64,000 nt of DNA, taken from contig NC_068577.1 of the NCBI RefSeq assembly GCF_025698545.1, positions 1,054,001 to 1,118,000 on the forward strand. The letters run 5' to 3'. Of the stretch, positions 33,368 to 45,200 are shown one piece after another. Made by a program: the position numbers and the translations under genes. Position 1 is the first letter of the stretch; the number at the start of each line of letters is the position of its first letter. Below the pieces are notes generated by a model. The model saw only the letters and a list, made by a program, of their open reading frames with translations, made no database searches and was not told the DNA's origin. This stretch comes from Gossypium raimondii (Eukaryota; Streptophyta; Magnoliopsida; Malvales; Malvaceae).

Positions 33368-34801
33368 TTAATCATAAGGCCTAAACCTCCATGCTGAAAT
33401 TGAATATAGAGGTCTTTCTTGCCAACAAATAACCAAACATCCATTCTCTTCTTTGATTTTATAACCATCATAATTATTGGTCTGCAACAATCTACCTGCC
33501 TGCAGCATGCCATGGTAGCTTAAAGGTACTCTACCGAAACCGGCCAACTCAAGTCTCAGAATCCATTTCTCGAGCTTCTCGTGTCTCTCCTTTCTCTCGA
33601 CACCTTCACAAGCTATAATATTCTTGATTTCCTCTCCGAAAAGCATCTTCTCGACCTTTTTTCGTTCTAACGGTGCTCTTGATACCGTGGACTCTAAGCA
33701 ATCGAAGAGGGCAGCATAGAAATTCAATGCTTCCATTACCCTCTCCATTAAAGTAGAGCCACTATTGTTGGATTCCTGCTCGGTTATGACTATAAGTTTT
33801 GGTGACAACGCACGAAGAGCGGTTAGAAAGCTCCCCATTTTCGGTGCTGGTGCTAGAGAGAGCGGGGACAACGGTGATGGTGATGCCAAGTCTGAACTGG
33901 GGCTATATGCATGGACCGGCTCTTTCTTAAGCCATTCACCTAAAGTACGTTGGTTCATCTGCAAGACTCTGTGTGACCGATCGGTCTTAGACATGGATGG
34001 AGAGTTAACTTTCCATTTATGCATCTCATCATCCGTAACCAAGAGTGAATGAAGCTGAAGGACGGAACTAACCGCAAGAGCTTCACCGGTCTTAACACGC
34101 AAACTTTCGAGATCAAGATTCTCTAACTTACAAACAACCGGATTAAACTGAAACGGAATGTCCCATTTTTGGGCTTCTTCGGTCAACCGACGTGCCATAT
34201 GATCTAACACTTCTTTTTGTTCATGCAGACCTGTAATTCTCAAATGAGGTGGCCCTTCTGGTCTAGCATTAAAAGTTTGAAAAAGATTAATCCATTGTGC
34301 AGGCTCAAAGCAATTAAAATCAATAATATGCACCATTTTCTCCCCTTCCATAGCTTCTACAATAGCTTGATTTGTGATAACATATGCAAGCTTCAAAAAA
34401 GGACATAACTCAAAGAACAGTTTCTGAACATGAATTTCCTCCGATACTAATGAGATTTTAGTCGAATTCAACGCTTTGCAAAGACCCGGCCATGCTTTAA
34501 GCATCCTATAAGCAAGTGCTTCATTGAAGTAAGCAGCAATTCTCTGCATCGTATCTCCATCAGTCGAGGCAAGATGGGATATTTGTTCTAACCCGATATT
34601 CGCATTCTCGAGACTACCGGCAGCGACGTGGTTCGCACACGAGACGAGAAGATGGATCAAATATAAACCCCTTTCTTCTGATTTGAGCTCCCTCAGCCAT
34701 GGAAATGGGGATCCTAAACCAGGTGAAAATGACATCCAAGGGATGAACTGTAAGGGTGATGAAGTCACAAAAGATTGTCCCTCTGGAACCATTCCTGCCA
34801 T
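33368..34801 (-). CDS. SCL3: GRAS-family transcription regulator SCARECROW-LIKE 3 (477 aa)
   Basis: One open frame from ATG at 34801 to TGA, without introns in the coding part. The N-terminus is short, followed by the GRAS domain. Leucine heptad I begins with SEERGLYLIHLLVSCANHVA (residues 41-60). The VHIID motif is at 157-161, then EPAQW. Leucine heptad II region contains RPEGPPHLRITG. PFYRE-like and VEKMLFGEEIKNIIACEG blocks follow, and the C-terminal SAW motif is at 469-471. The pattern and length match Arabidopsis SCL3 closely as I recall it. SCL3 is a nuclear regulator that promotes gibberellin responses, antagonises DELLA proteins and acts with SHR/SCR in root endodermis. Codons upstream of 34801 are non-ATG, so that ATG is the start. 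A leader intron is likely: donor CAG|GTAAT at 34951 and an acceptor near 34835, with the (TA)n repeat inside it. Confidence 0.95.
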   Translation of the reverse strand: MAGMVPEGQSFVTSSPLQFIPWMSFSPGLGSPFPWLRELKSEERGLYLIHLLVSCANHVAAGSLENANIGLEQISHLASTDGDTMQRIAAYFNEALAYRMLKAWPGLCKALNSTKISLVSEEIHVQKLFFELCPFLKLAYVITNQAIVEAMEGEKMVHIIDFNCFEPAQWINLFQTFNARPEGPPHLRITGLHEQKEVLDHMARRLTEEAQKWDIPFQFNPVVCKLENLDLESLRVKTGEALAVSSVLQLHSLLVTDDEMHKWKVNSPSMSKTDRSHRVLQMNQRTLGEWLKKEPVHAYSPSSDLASPSPLSPLSLAPAPKMGSFLTALRALSPKLIVITEQESNNSGSTLMERVMEALNFYAALFDCLESTVSRAPLERKKVEKMLFGEEIKNIIACEGVERKERHEKLEKWILRLELAGFGRVPLSYHGMLQAGRLLQTNNYDGYKIKEENGCLVICWQERPLYSISAWRFRPYD

Positions 34802-34900
34802 TTTCAACAATTAAACTAAGCTTATATCTAAACAATTCTGATCCCAAATCAATCAATTCAAACTTGAAATTTGCAGAAACAGTACTAAATTAAGCAGGAA

Positions 34901-34921
34901 TATATATATATATATATATAT
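34901..34921. repeat. (TA)n microsatellite in the SCL3 leader
   Basis: Ten TA units just upstream of the SCL3 coding region, probably within a 5' UTR intron. Such a locus is often length-variable and could serve as a marker. Confidence 0.85.
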
Positions 34922-35320
34922 GGGGAACTCTGAGAGAGGGAATTAAATTACCTGAGGAAAAGAAGTGCTCAAAAGGAGGAATGGATTAAAAACTGGGAAA
35001 TGGGTGTTGAAATTCATGAAAATCTTTGAAGACCCTTTTAAGGAAATTTGGAGAACAAGACCATTGAAACGTAGAACAGTTTGGCAACTAAAAAGGCAAG
35101 AGGGTTTGGTTTAGTGGTGTAAGGTTTTAGTTGGAGAATGAGTCAGTTGGATTTAAAGCTATTTGTCTTGAAGGACTTTTTCACGACTTCTTTGGCAACA
35201 CCCACAAGAGGCTGTTTTTGTCTTCATTGTTTTTGTTTGTCTTTTTTTGAGGGTTCAAAAGAAGATGGAATTTCTTGGAACACATACTAAATCATTAAGA
35301 TAATCTCCCCCCTCTCTCTT

Positions 35321-35790
35321 ATTTAAATTATGCTATTAGTCTATGTATTCTTCATAAATTGCATATTTAGTCTTTATATTTTAATTTGGACAATTTTAGT
35401 TTTTACACTTTTTCGAATTTTGAAATTGCGGTCATGACTAAATGGTAGTTGTTAAATTCATTGACTTTTGTCATTTTCAAATTTTAACGTGGCAAATATA
35501 TTATCACATGTGTAATGTCGTGTCAGCCTGTTTTTTCTACATATTACAAAAAAAAAAGTTAGTTAATGGATTTAGTCGTTGTTTGTATCAAAACTGAAAT
35601 TTTGAAATTCATATAAGGAGCAAGAATGATCCGATTGGAAAACATGGACTAAATATACAACTTTACGCATAGTGCAAGATTAATAGCAGAATTCAAAATT
35701 CAAAAAGTACAAGGGCTAAAATTGATCAAATTAGAGTATAGGAACTAAACCCATTACTTACGCATAGTATATGGACTAATGTCATTATTT
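35321..35790. mobile_element. Foldback MITE, about 470 bp, upstream of SCL3
   Basis: More than 100 bp of the left arm (ATTTAAATTATGCTATTAGT, then TTTATATTTTAATTTGGACAATTTTAG split by few changes) matches the reverse complement of the right arm ending ACTAATGTCATTATTTAA. It lies about 370 bp beyond the presumed SCL3 leader. The target duplication is unclear. Confidence 0.6.
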
Positions 35791-36851
35791 AACCCAAAAA
35801 TAAAAATAAAATACACGAATATATCAAAATTTATATAAAATAAAAATGATTAATATATTACAATTTATATAAATACAAAATATTTTAAACATAGAATGAA
35901 TCTTCTTACTAACCCTGTTTTCAGAATCAGATACGATCAAGATATTGGCCTAGAATCAGTCCCTAAATTGGGTTACAAAAACTAATTGAACTGGCTTTCT
36001 CTATTTTTAATATATTTTAAAATAAAAACATTTGTGGTACTTAATAATTTATTCAATTGAACCAAATAACTAATCGAACTGATTGAATAAGTCAAACCAA
36101 AATTCGATAATTTGATGGACCAGTCGAATTTCTGAAAACCTCACAAGTTGCTTTGTTTTTGTAAAGATGTGAGGTGGATAGAGGATTAAAAGGGAGCCAA
36201 AAATGGTATCATACTCAAACACAACACAAATCCAAACATGCCCTACCAAAACAAAACAACAACCTTAGTTGTTGCTTAGTGGGTGATAGTGGGAAATGCA
36301 AAGCCCTTGTCCAAATCTACATGTGCCTCCAAATCAACTCTATTTGTTCTCTTTTCCAAACCCAAAAGCTTAGCAATATCCACTTGGGGCTTTTTCTTCT
36401 TGCATTAAGACAAAGAGACACGCAAGTTTTAAGAAAAGCCAAAAAAACCCAAAAAGCATATTTTTAAAATTTTAATTAATTTAAGGATGGTGTTGGTCTT
36501 TGGGGTTTGTGTTGGAATATCTTTGCATTATTCCTTGTTATCTTCAAAAAAGGGGAAAAAATTGTTGGTTTAGAATGTAATGAAGGATACAAATTATGCC
36601 ACATAATCATGGCTTAGTGATTTACCACATCATGTACTTAGATTAGCTCAATCTTCTTAGTGGCCAATGTGATGCCCACTTTCCTTTATTTTATTTCTTC
36701 TCATTTTGTTCTTATTCTTTTTGTCCTTTGTTTTTATGGTCTTAGTTGTGGTAGTGGCCAGCAATTTTATGTCTTTGCTCTTTTCAACTTGGGAGAGCTT
36801 TTTCGGTTTAAACTGATTAAACTAACTAATTTGTTTTAGGACCAGTTTAGT

Positions 36852-36982
36852 TTAGCGTTGTTTCTCAAAAGTATTTTTGCATAAAAATTAAAATTTTTGG
36901 CTTTTGCTTTTCTTAAAAGTACATTTGAAAAGCTCAAAAGGATTTTTTGTCCCAAAAGTGATTCTGAGAAGCAATGCTAAAT
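36852..36982. mobile_element. Short MITE, about 131 bp
   Basis: The left end TTTAGCGTTGTTTCTCAAAA pairs with the right end, whose reverse complement is TTTAGCATTGCTTCTCAGAA. Interior words AAAAGTAC and AAAAGCTC echo the element at 17455-17822. The duplicated target is not resolved. Confidence 0.55.
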
Positions 36983-37466
36983 TGACCCTTAATCGATTTT
37001 AGTTTATGTGATTCGGATGGTTTTTAGGTTTTGGATTTTGTTTTATTGGTTATTTCGGTCGATTATTAGTTTTTGAATTTTCAAATTAATCTGACTAAAA
37101 GATCAACTTAATTTAATTTTTTAAATTTTTTAAAATATATTTAAATTTTATATAATAAATATATTTCAAGCCAATAACTAAATTAAAAATAACCCAATTA
37201 AGTCGGTTAATCAGTTGAATTGACCAACTAAAAGTTGATTTGGTTACTTCGGTTGGATTGGTTTATGTAATTTATGGTTAGTTAAGTTGGTTTGATAAAA
37301 AAAACCAATTACAAATAACCCAATAAGGTCAGTTCACCGATTGCACTGATCGACTTAAAGTTGGTTTAGTTACATCGGTTCTTGAGCTCTAATTTGATCG
37401 GGTCGATTTTTGTAGATTATGATCAATATACATTCTTTGGATAGACTTTTTGACACTCAATACAAT

Positions 37467-37790
37467 GGGTTAAAACAACACCATTTGGTACTTAAGTTTA
37501 GCTTCAATCTTTAATTTAGTACTTGAATGTTTTTTGTCTCGATTCAGTACCTAAAGGTACTAAATTTGACTTCAATGTTTAATTTGGTTTCCAATCCAAA
37601 TGACATCATGTGGCCAAATGAATGTTTGGCATGTATGCTCTAACGAAAAAAATATAGGTACTTAACAGAGACAAAAAAAAGCTTAGGTATCAAATTGAAC
37701 AATGAAGTCAAACTCAAGTACTTAATTGGGACAAAATGATACTCAAGAATCAACTTGAACAAACTTAGGTACCAAATAGTATATTAACCC
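37467..37790. mobile_element. Foldback MITE with GGGTTAA termini, 324 bp
   Basis: The left end GGGTTAAAACAACACCATTT and the reverse complement of the right end, GGGTTAATATACTATTTGGT, lead into long matching arms (GGTACTTAAGTTTAGCTTCA against GGTACCTAAGTTTGTTCAAG). No target duplication was detected. Confidence 0.6.
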
Positions 37791-39187
37791 TTTATAAATA
37801 TACAATTGTATTCATATTGATTTTATCTGTTGAAATTAATTTTATCCACATGAAAAAAAATCGATTTTTAAATAGTATTTATTACATTGTATAAACTATT
37901 AATTTTCGATTAAATTAATTTAATATGCATTTACGTATAAGTGGTAATTTCTTCTCTTTTTTTGTATTTTTAGTTCTTATATTTTTAAAATTTACGAACG
38001 ATAATTGTTAAATTCATTTAGGTAAGTTCATTATTTTCAAAATCGATCGGCAAAAATATTATCATATGTGCAATGTCATGCCAACTTGTTAAATTTCAAA
38101 ATTCGAAAAATATAAAAACTTAAAATGACCTATTTAGAGAATATGGACTAAATCTAATTTTTTTCTTTAATATTTTATGAATACAGAATCAGATTTCAAA
38201 CATTAATATATGTATTCCCTTCTTCCTCGTATGTATTTTGGTTTGTATTCTTATGGGAGTAGGAGGGGAGTAGTTAGAATCAAACAAAACCACATTATAT
38301 CCAATGTAGAAAAAACACGAAATGATGGATGTTTTCAAGGTTTAGATATCATCTAATCTTTGAAAGAGAAAACTTATGCTACACACACTTTATATATATA
38401 TTACATATGTCTTCATCCGTTCCACATTAAAAAAATTAATTTTGTTCGAGTTGAGCTTTTCCAATAAGGATAGACTTTAAGATTCAAACTTAGTCCAAAT
38501 ATATGGGAAAGAAGTTTACGACCACTTTTTCTAAACATCCCCAAACTATGACATTCGTTCTAAATTAGTTCTTAAACTTCAAATCATTCTAATTACATAT
38601 CTAAACTATCTAAGATATATCAGTTAAGTCCTTTCGTTACTGAAATCATTAATTTAGCTGTTGAATGACACATCATATCTTATATGATATATTTAAAATG
38701 AAATTTGTAAAATAGACATTTAAAAAAATCTTAATTTCAAGATTTTCAAAGCTTTTACGCAAGTTTTATTGTTCACACTTCACTTTTTATGTTATTTTTA
38801 GTTTTTTAAGAATTATGCGGAAATATTTTATTTTTTAAAATTTTCATTTAAAATTTAGATATATAAAATGTTGATTTGACATTTTCGGTTATATATATAT
38901 ATATATACATATGCATTATAACATGTATCTTAATTGGAAAGAAAAACAAAAATGTCATTTTGGACGACAAAAATATTAGCTTATTGTCTTGAATGGGCAA
39001 TCGATTTTTACGATGTAATTTATGTGTGGATGCTTTCAAGACTCTACATTTTGTACTTTCTGGGGCTAAGCATCCTTTCAATGGTGTTTTCTTCGATAAG
39101 TTATAACTTGGAATATAACAAAAGTTTCCTCTAAAATTCAGTTCAACTCCACCATATTTTATTAGCTTTACATGTTGATAGTGATAT

Positions 39188-39366
39188 AAATTTTAGCCAT
39201 GCGGGGTGGTGGTCGCTCATCGTCTAATTATGAGGTCGGAGGTTCAATTTTCACCCATGAGAATGGAACACAATTTATGACCAATCATTTATCTCTTCAA
39301 AAAGCACTGTGACGAGGGGATTAGCCACTACTAACAGTGGCGAATACTCTGATTTTGACAAAAAAA
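39188..39366 (+). mobile_element. Possible tRNA-derived SINE, about 179 bp
   Basis: A tRNA-like head with GGTGGTCGCTC (39206-39216) and a B-box-like GGTTCAATTTT (39241-39251) is followed by an unrelated body and an A-rich end (AAAAAAA). AGTGATAT flanks both sides (39180-39187 and 39367-39374). The A box is decayed, so this is less sure than the SINE at 54475. Confidence 0.45.
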
Positions 39367-40639
39367 AGTGATATTTCATAATAAAATTTACATTTTAAAA
39401 AATACTAATATTTTTTTAAATAAAAAAGGAGTAGATAGTTTTCTAATGAAAAGTTACATAAGTAATAATAACTAGAAACTCTATTACATGCATATGCACA
39501 TGAAAATAACGTATTTAGAATAATATGTATACTTAAAAATAATATATAATAAATAGTGAAACATATGGTGTTTCATTTGACTTATGGTTTGTGTGGGGAT
39601 GCTTTTAAGGGTGTCTTGTTTTGAGAATGTTTCTCTATTGGGTGTGTGTTTATGCTATTGGATTCAAGCATGATTTTTCCTTTAATTTTGTTTGTTATTT
39701 TTTGTAAATTTACTGAAGTTTTTTTTAGTTATAAATATTTTGATAATTTTTTTAATTGATTAAGCTTTACATTTTAAATCAGAATAAATTTAAAGACAAC
39801 TCACATATAACTTACGCAAAATGTAAGCCAACCTAAAACATTAACATCCCAAGACCTCGACTTTTGCTTAATATTGTCAAAATCTCAATAGCAAGAAGAA
39901 TGTTACATGATAATGTGAGCAAAAAGAAAAATTATGTTAAAATTATACCAATCGATATATAATATGAGTACTTTTTTACGAATATAGTATTGAAGATTGG
40001 GATGGAGAATGATGGGATTTAAACCACCAATATGAGCACTTTCTCAAAAGGGTGATAATTAAAATTTTGAAAATCGGACTCGATTAAATAAAATATGTTT
40101 AAAAAATTCAGTTCAATTGATTCAATTGTCTAGTTCAACAGGTGTTTTGATTGATTTAACTGGTTTGTACTGGTACCCAAATCAATTAGTTTAATATTTT
40201 TCTCTGAACTGATATCCCAATCAGTTTTCAGTCTAGCCAGTCCAATCAATCTGATTGGTCCGATTAAAACAACCATGGTGATAATTTTGTTCAAGAGACT
40301 AGAGCTTTGCCAACAATTTAATAGGAAAGGCAACGACTTCCCCAGCATTCACTCTTTGGTTGATGTGGGCATAAACCCTTCAAAATAAGTCCAATTCTAA
40401 GCGATAAAAAGAGGGTATGCAATGAAATTCATGTTAGGGCTAAAGTGACCCTCTTATGAAAATGGTGTAATCTTTTGTTTTGGGCCACCCCATAACCACG
40501 GTCAAACTTTATAAGATGTTTGGTGGACATTATAATTCAATTGATGAGCACATAACACAACAAAACAAAATTATTTTAGGCCTTTTCAATTGTCCTAAAA
40601 AAACAACCCAAATAGATCATAATTATAAGTTTTATCTAG

Positions 40640-41270
40640 GGGTATTCATGGGTCAGGTTGGTTTGGGTTTGGGTCAGGTTTAATCATGATATTAACACTT
40701 TATATTTACCCAAGCTCAATTCGACAAAAAATATGGGCCTAAAATTTTGTCCAAGCCCATCTGTATTTGTAAATAACTAACCCAAGTTTATTTTAGGCCC
40801 ATCCATATTATTTTTAAAAATATATTTATTTTAATATTTAATAATTTAATACATATGAATTTTTTTATTGTTTACATTGAACTGGTATTATATGAGAAGA
40901 GATTATATGAAACTGTGAATTTTTTAAATTATTTTTTAGCATTTTCAATTGGATTTGAATTTTTTCAAGAGAAAAAAGCTAAAAATTAAAAGGAAAAATC
41001 TGATTTATCATTCGCCTATTGGAAAGAGATATAAATGATGTGGAATAACAGGTTCATACAATCCTTTCTCAGTATTATATATTGTTATAAATTTAAAACA
41101 TAACAACAGTTGAGGTCGATCTCAAGCCTTGAATGTTCAAGACTGAGCTTGCCCCATATTTTAAACAAGCTTAATTTTTTGCCCAAACCTATTTTTTTAA
41201 CTTTATTTTCGTTCAAACCCTCTAAAATTCTGAATAGTCTTTTGACCTGAACAAGTAACATTACCCATGA
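40640..41270. repeat. Degenerate relative of the GC-rich hAT MITE (possible)
   Basis: The left part has GGGTCAGGTTGGTTTGGGTT and ATATGGGCCTAAAATTTTGT. The right part has GCCCCATATTTTAAACAAGC and TTTTGCCCAAACC. The wording resembles the arms of 9418-9808 (ATATGGGCTTGGGC, GGCCCG) after loss of GC content. No TIRs or target duplication remain. Confidence 0.35.
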
Positions 41271-41691
41271 AGAATTCTAGTTTTATCCAATATTTAACAA
41301 AAAGTTACCTATTTTACTTCTTAAAATCTACCCATTCTCTACTAAAAGCTATTGAGTTGTACGTAAATCTAGAATGGAAACAAAAGTTACAAACAAGGAA
41401 AATTAAACCATTTAAGGAATAGGATCTAAAAGGAAATTATATAAAAGAATAGGATCTAAATGTAAATTACACAAGGAATAGTTTGGCCAAAAAAAAAAAA
41501 AGGAAAAATCATAAAAGGAATATTAGGACAACAAAACAAGTGACAGTTAACGAAAGCCTCCTCTTTAGTATCAATGTAACAATGTTTCTGTCATGAACCC
41601 TATTTCTTCCTTGCACGTAAAAAAATGCTCCTCGCATATGCCTAATATTGTCTTGTCTCATAAATAAAAGGAATAATGTTAAATTTAGCTT

Positions 41692-42118
41692 GTAATATTT
41701 ATATTTGCTATTTTGGTCCTTATTTTTCTTTTGAGTTAAATTTAACTATTAATTTTTAAAAAGAATCGAATTGCTTTTTTAAATGGAAATAGAGGCTAAA
41801 AGTTATTTTTAATAATGTTTGCAAGGCAGTTCATGTGTGCTTTATTCTAACATGACACTAATTATGTTATATGCTACGTCATTAAATAATTTAAAAATTA
41901 TAGAAAATTTTGAAAAAAGAGCAAGAAATATAGGTGGATTACCATGTGAGCTGACATGTTTAAAAAATTTAACGTTTTAACCAGTATTTTCGTTAAAAAT
42001 AGAGCAATTTGACTCTTTTTTAAAGGTTGATGGTTAAATTCAACTCTTTCTAAAAGGTTGAGGACCAAATTTAACTAAAAAATGAATAAGGATCAAATTA
42101 ATAAATATATAAATATTA
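41692..42118. mobile_element. MITE forming the proximal promoter of PAP-A, about 427 bp
   Basis: The left end TAATATTTATATTTGC...TTTGGTCCTTATT matches the reverse complement of the right end, TAATATTTATATATTTATTA then TTGATCCTTATT. The right end sits about 154 bp upstream of the PAP-A start codon and includes the likely TATA box. The target duplication is not clear. Confidence 0.55.
42106..42115 (+). promoter_or_regulatory. Candidate TATA box of PAP-A
   Basis: TATATAAATA lies 157 bp upstream of the PAP-A ATG and inside the right terminal repeat of the adjacent MITE. AT-richness of the region makes chance occurrence possible. Confidence 0.4.
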
Positions 42119-42271
42119 AGTATCTTTTCCATCCAAATTTCCAAACCTCTCCAATGACAAAAACAAAGCAAGAAAATTAAGATAATGAACAATAAAGCAA
42201 CCCCAAAGTCCTATAATCTTTTTTAATTTGTCTACCTTACTATCACCAAAATTGCACCATTTCTTCTCCCA

Positions 42272-45200
42272 ATGGAACAACATGCAACAACACATCATGT
42301 AAACAAACTATCCTTCATCCTACTCATACTTTCCCTTGCTTTCCCTTCCTCTTCGTTCGAATTGCGGCCATCGGTGGCCGATTCCACGTTCCTTCACCGC
42401 AACGACACTGCGATATCTGATTTTCGTGTGCTAAACCGAAGAGCTTTGTTTCAATGCCCTGATCTTAACCCTTATCTCCAAATCAATGTTACCACCCAAG
42501 GTGACCTCTCTGATGAACAGTTCATCACTGTGAATGTTAGTGGGGTTTTGGTACCTTCGGATGGTGATTGGGTTGCTATGGTCTCACCTTCATTTTCAAA
42601 GTAATTTTACACTTTTCCATTGTCTTCCCAAATTTCAATCTTTTTTTTTTCTTTTTGAAGTCTCATGTTTTGCTTTGTTTTTTCATGTGTATATGGTAAA
42701 AGTATCATGGAGGTTATTGTCCTAAGAGTCAGATTGCATTTTGTCTTCTCTACCCAAAAAATAGATAAATTAGTCATTATACATTAGACCAAAGAGCAAA
42801 TTGGTCCTTGTGTTAAATTCCATCCATTTTTACTGTTAAAAACCAGTCCCTGTATGTCACGTGTAACTATTTAATTATTCTGTCAGCTAAAAAATATTTT
42901 TAATAGTAGAAATAGATAAAAATTTTAATAAGAATGATCAGTTTGCTCTTTGATCGAACATATAGAGACTAATTTACCCACTTTTTGAATAAAGAGAACA
43001 AAATACAATCTGATTTATAGTATAAAAATCTCTATAATACTTTTACCGGTGTGTGTATATATATATAGTGTGACTACTTGTCTTGGAAGTGAGGCTTATT
43101 ATTTACAAACTGGTGACACAAGTATTCTTCCTCTTCTCTGCCACTATCCTGTCAAGGTATTTCTGCTCATCATTTGTTTATATTATTCATATGTGTGAAT
43201 GCATGGTTGTAAAAGTTGTACTGAATTGTCTGATTGAATCTATTGAAAATAATTAAAAACTCGAAAAATCATGTTTTTTTTTATTCATCGAGGATTTTTA
43301 ACAAAAAATTTGGGTTATTTTATTATGATTTGGTTCATTTCATTCTTATATTTTTGTAACTATATTTTTTTATGAAAATACTTCTTTAGTTTCTGAGCAA
43401 TTTAATTCTTCTTAATTTTGGAAATGAGCAATTAAGGATAATTCATGTTTAGCTTTTTCTTCTCAATTGTACATAATTTATTGGTGCAATAACAAATTTA
43501 GTCCTCGATGTTTATATATTCTATGTAAATGTTGACAAAATGTGTAAATTTTGTGGGCTAATTTTGTTAAATCAGGATCAAATTGGTAGAATATGTAAAT
43601 ATTGTGAGCTAAATTTATTAAATCAAGATAAATTTGACAGAATGAGTAAACTTTGATGACTAAATTTATTATTATACTAATAAAAGATATGTACAATTGA
43701 CAAAAATATTAATGTGTAATTGCTCACTTTCGAAATTGATAGGGTTCTAATTATTATTCATTAATATTTAAATTTCTTTTTAAATGATTGAACTGCCTAG
43801 GGTTTCGATTTTTTTTTTTCAAAATCGTAAATATATTAGACAACTATATTGTAAACGTAAGAAAAAGATGCAGTTGGAAATTGTGGTTGGTGCAGGCAAA
43901 GTATGTGACCAGTGATCCGAGCTACCTAAGTTGTGAGAACCAAAAATGCCAGAAATATGGTAATAACGGCGACTGCGAGGTTAGGACTTGCGCTGGCTCC
44001 TTGTCTTTCCATGTCGTTAACATTAGGACCAACATCGACTTCGTGTTCTTCGCCGGCGGGTTCAGCACGCCTTGCATTTTGACAAAATCCGACGTGCCGT
44101 TGAAATTTTCAAATCCCAATTCACCCCTGCATGGACATCTCTCCAGCATAGATTCCACTGCCACATCGGTATGGAAAAGAAAATTTTAATTTCTTCACTT
44201 TGTATAATAAGCAGGGTGCAAACCTAAAATTTTTCTTAGAAGGAGCTGAAAATTAATTATTAATTTTTGAGAAGTCAAAACATAATTTTATCATTTTTAA
44301 AGGGTTAAAAGAATTCCTTTTTCCTTTCTGAGGGATCAAAATACAATTTCACCATATATTACTTTATAATTTTATTATTTACTAGGGGATTAAAATAGTA
44401 AAATTTCATTTTTGAGAGAGTCAAGACTAGACCTGTCCATGGGCCGGGCGGCCCGCCCAAAATATGGGAGGGTTTGGGTAAAAATATAGGCCCGAAATAT
44501 GGGCTTGGGCAAAATTTTAGGCCCGTTTAAAAAATGGGCCAGGCGTCGGGCAATTTTTTTGGCCCGGGCCCAGCCCGGCCCGGCCCGAAAAATATTAAAT
44601 ATATATATTTTTTATTTTTAAAATATAATAGTTTTTTATTTTAAGTTTATTTACTTTCATTTCCTTGACTAGTGTTACAAAATAATAATAATAATAAAAC
44701 ATCAAGTTTGTTTTACTAATCAAATGTTAGATTTTGTTACAACAATTAATACAATTAATACAATTAATAATTTGATAAATTTACTAATCAAATGTTAGAT
44801 TTTATTACAACAATTAATACAATTAATACAATTAATAATTTGATAAATTTACTAATCAAATGTTAGATTTTATTACAACAATTAATACAATTAACAATTA
44901 ATAATTTGATAATTTTACTAACAATTAATTTTAATAACAATTAGTTTTAATTTTATTAAAAAAATAATTTTAATTTTAATTAAAAACGGGCCGGGCCGGG
45001 CCGGGCTCGGGCCCATATTTTTTCTTCGGGCCGGGCCTGGGCAAAATCTCAAGCCCATATTTCGGGCCGGGCCCGGGCCTAGTAAACGGGCTGAAATTTT
45101 TTGTGGGCCCGGCCCATGGACAGGTCTAGTCAAGACCCCTGTCTTCCCCTTAAATATGTCCCTTAATATAAGACGAGCATATATATATATATATATATAT

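Larger units (their letters stand above)
35791..41691. other. Gene-free region with scattered repeats
   Basis: No exon or RNA gene is supported. The only long frame (36174-36467, 97 codons) has no family resemblance. Small elements inside are 36852-36982, 37467-37790, 39188-39366 and 40640-41270, listed separately. A TA microsatellite is at about 38889-38908. Confidence 0.55.

Noticed and set aside
34802..34810. Upstream start for SCL3
   Set aside because: The codons are TTG TTG AAA; the first ATG is at 34801.
36174..36467. 97-codon plus-strand frame
   Set aside because: No recognisable domain, poor composition and no promoter or splice context; a non-coding RNA cannot be excluded but is not supported.
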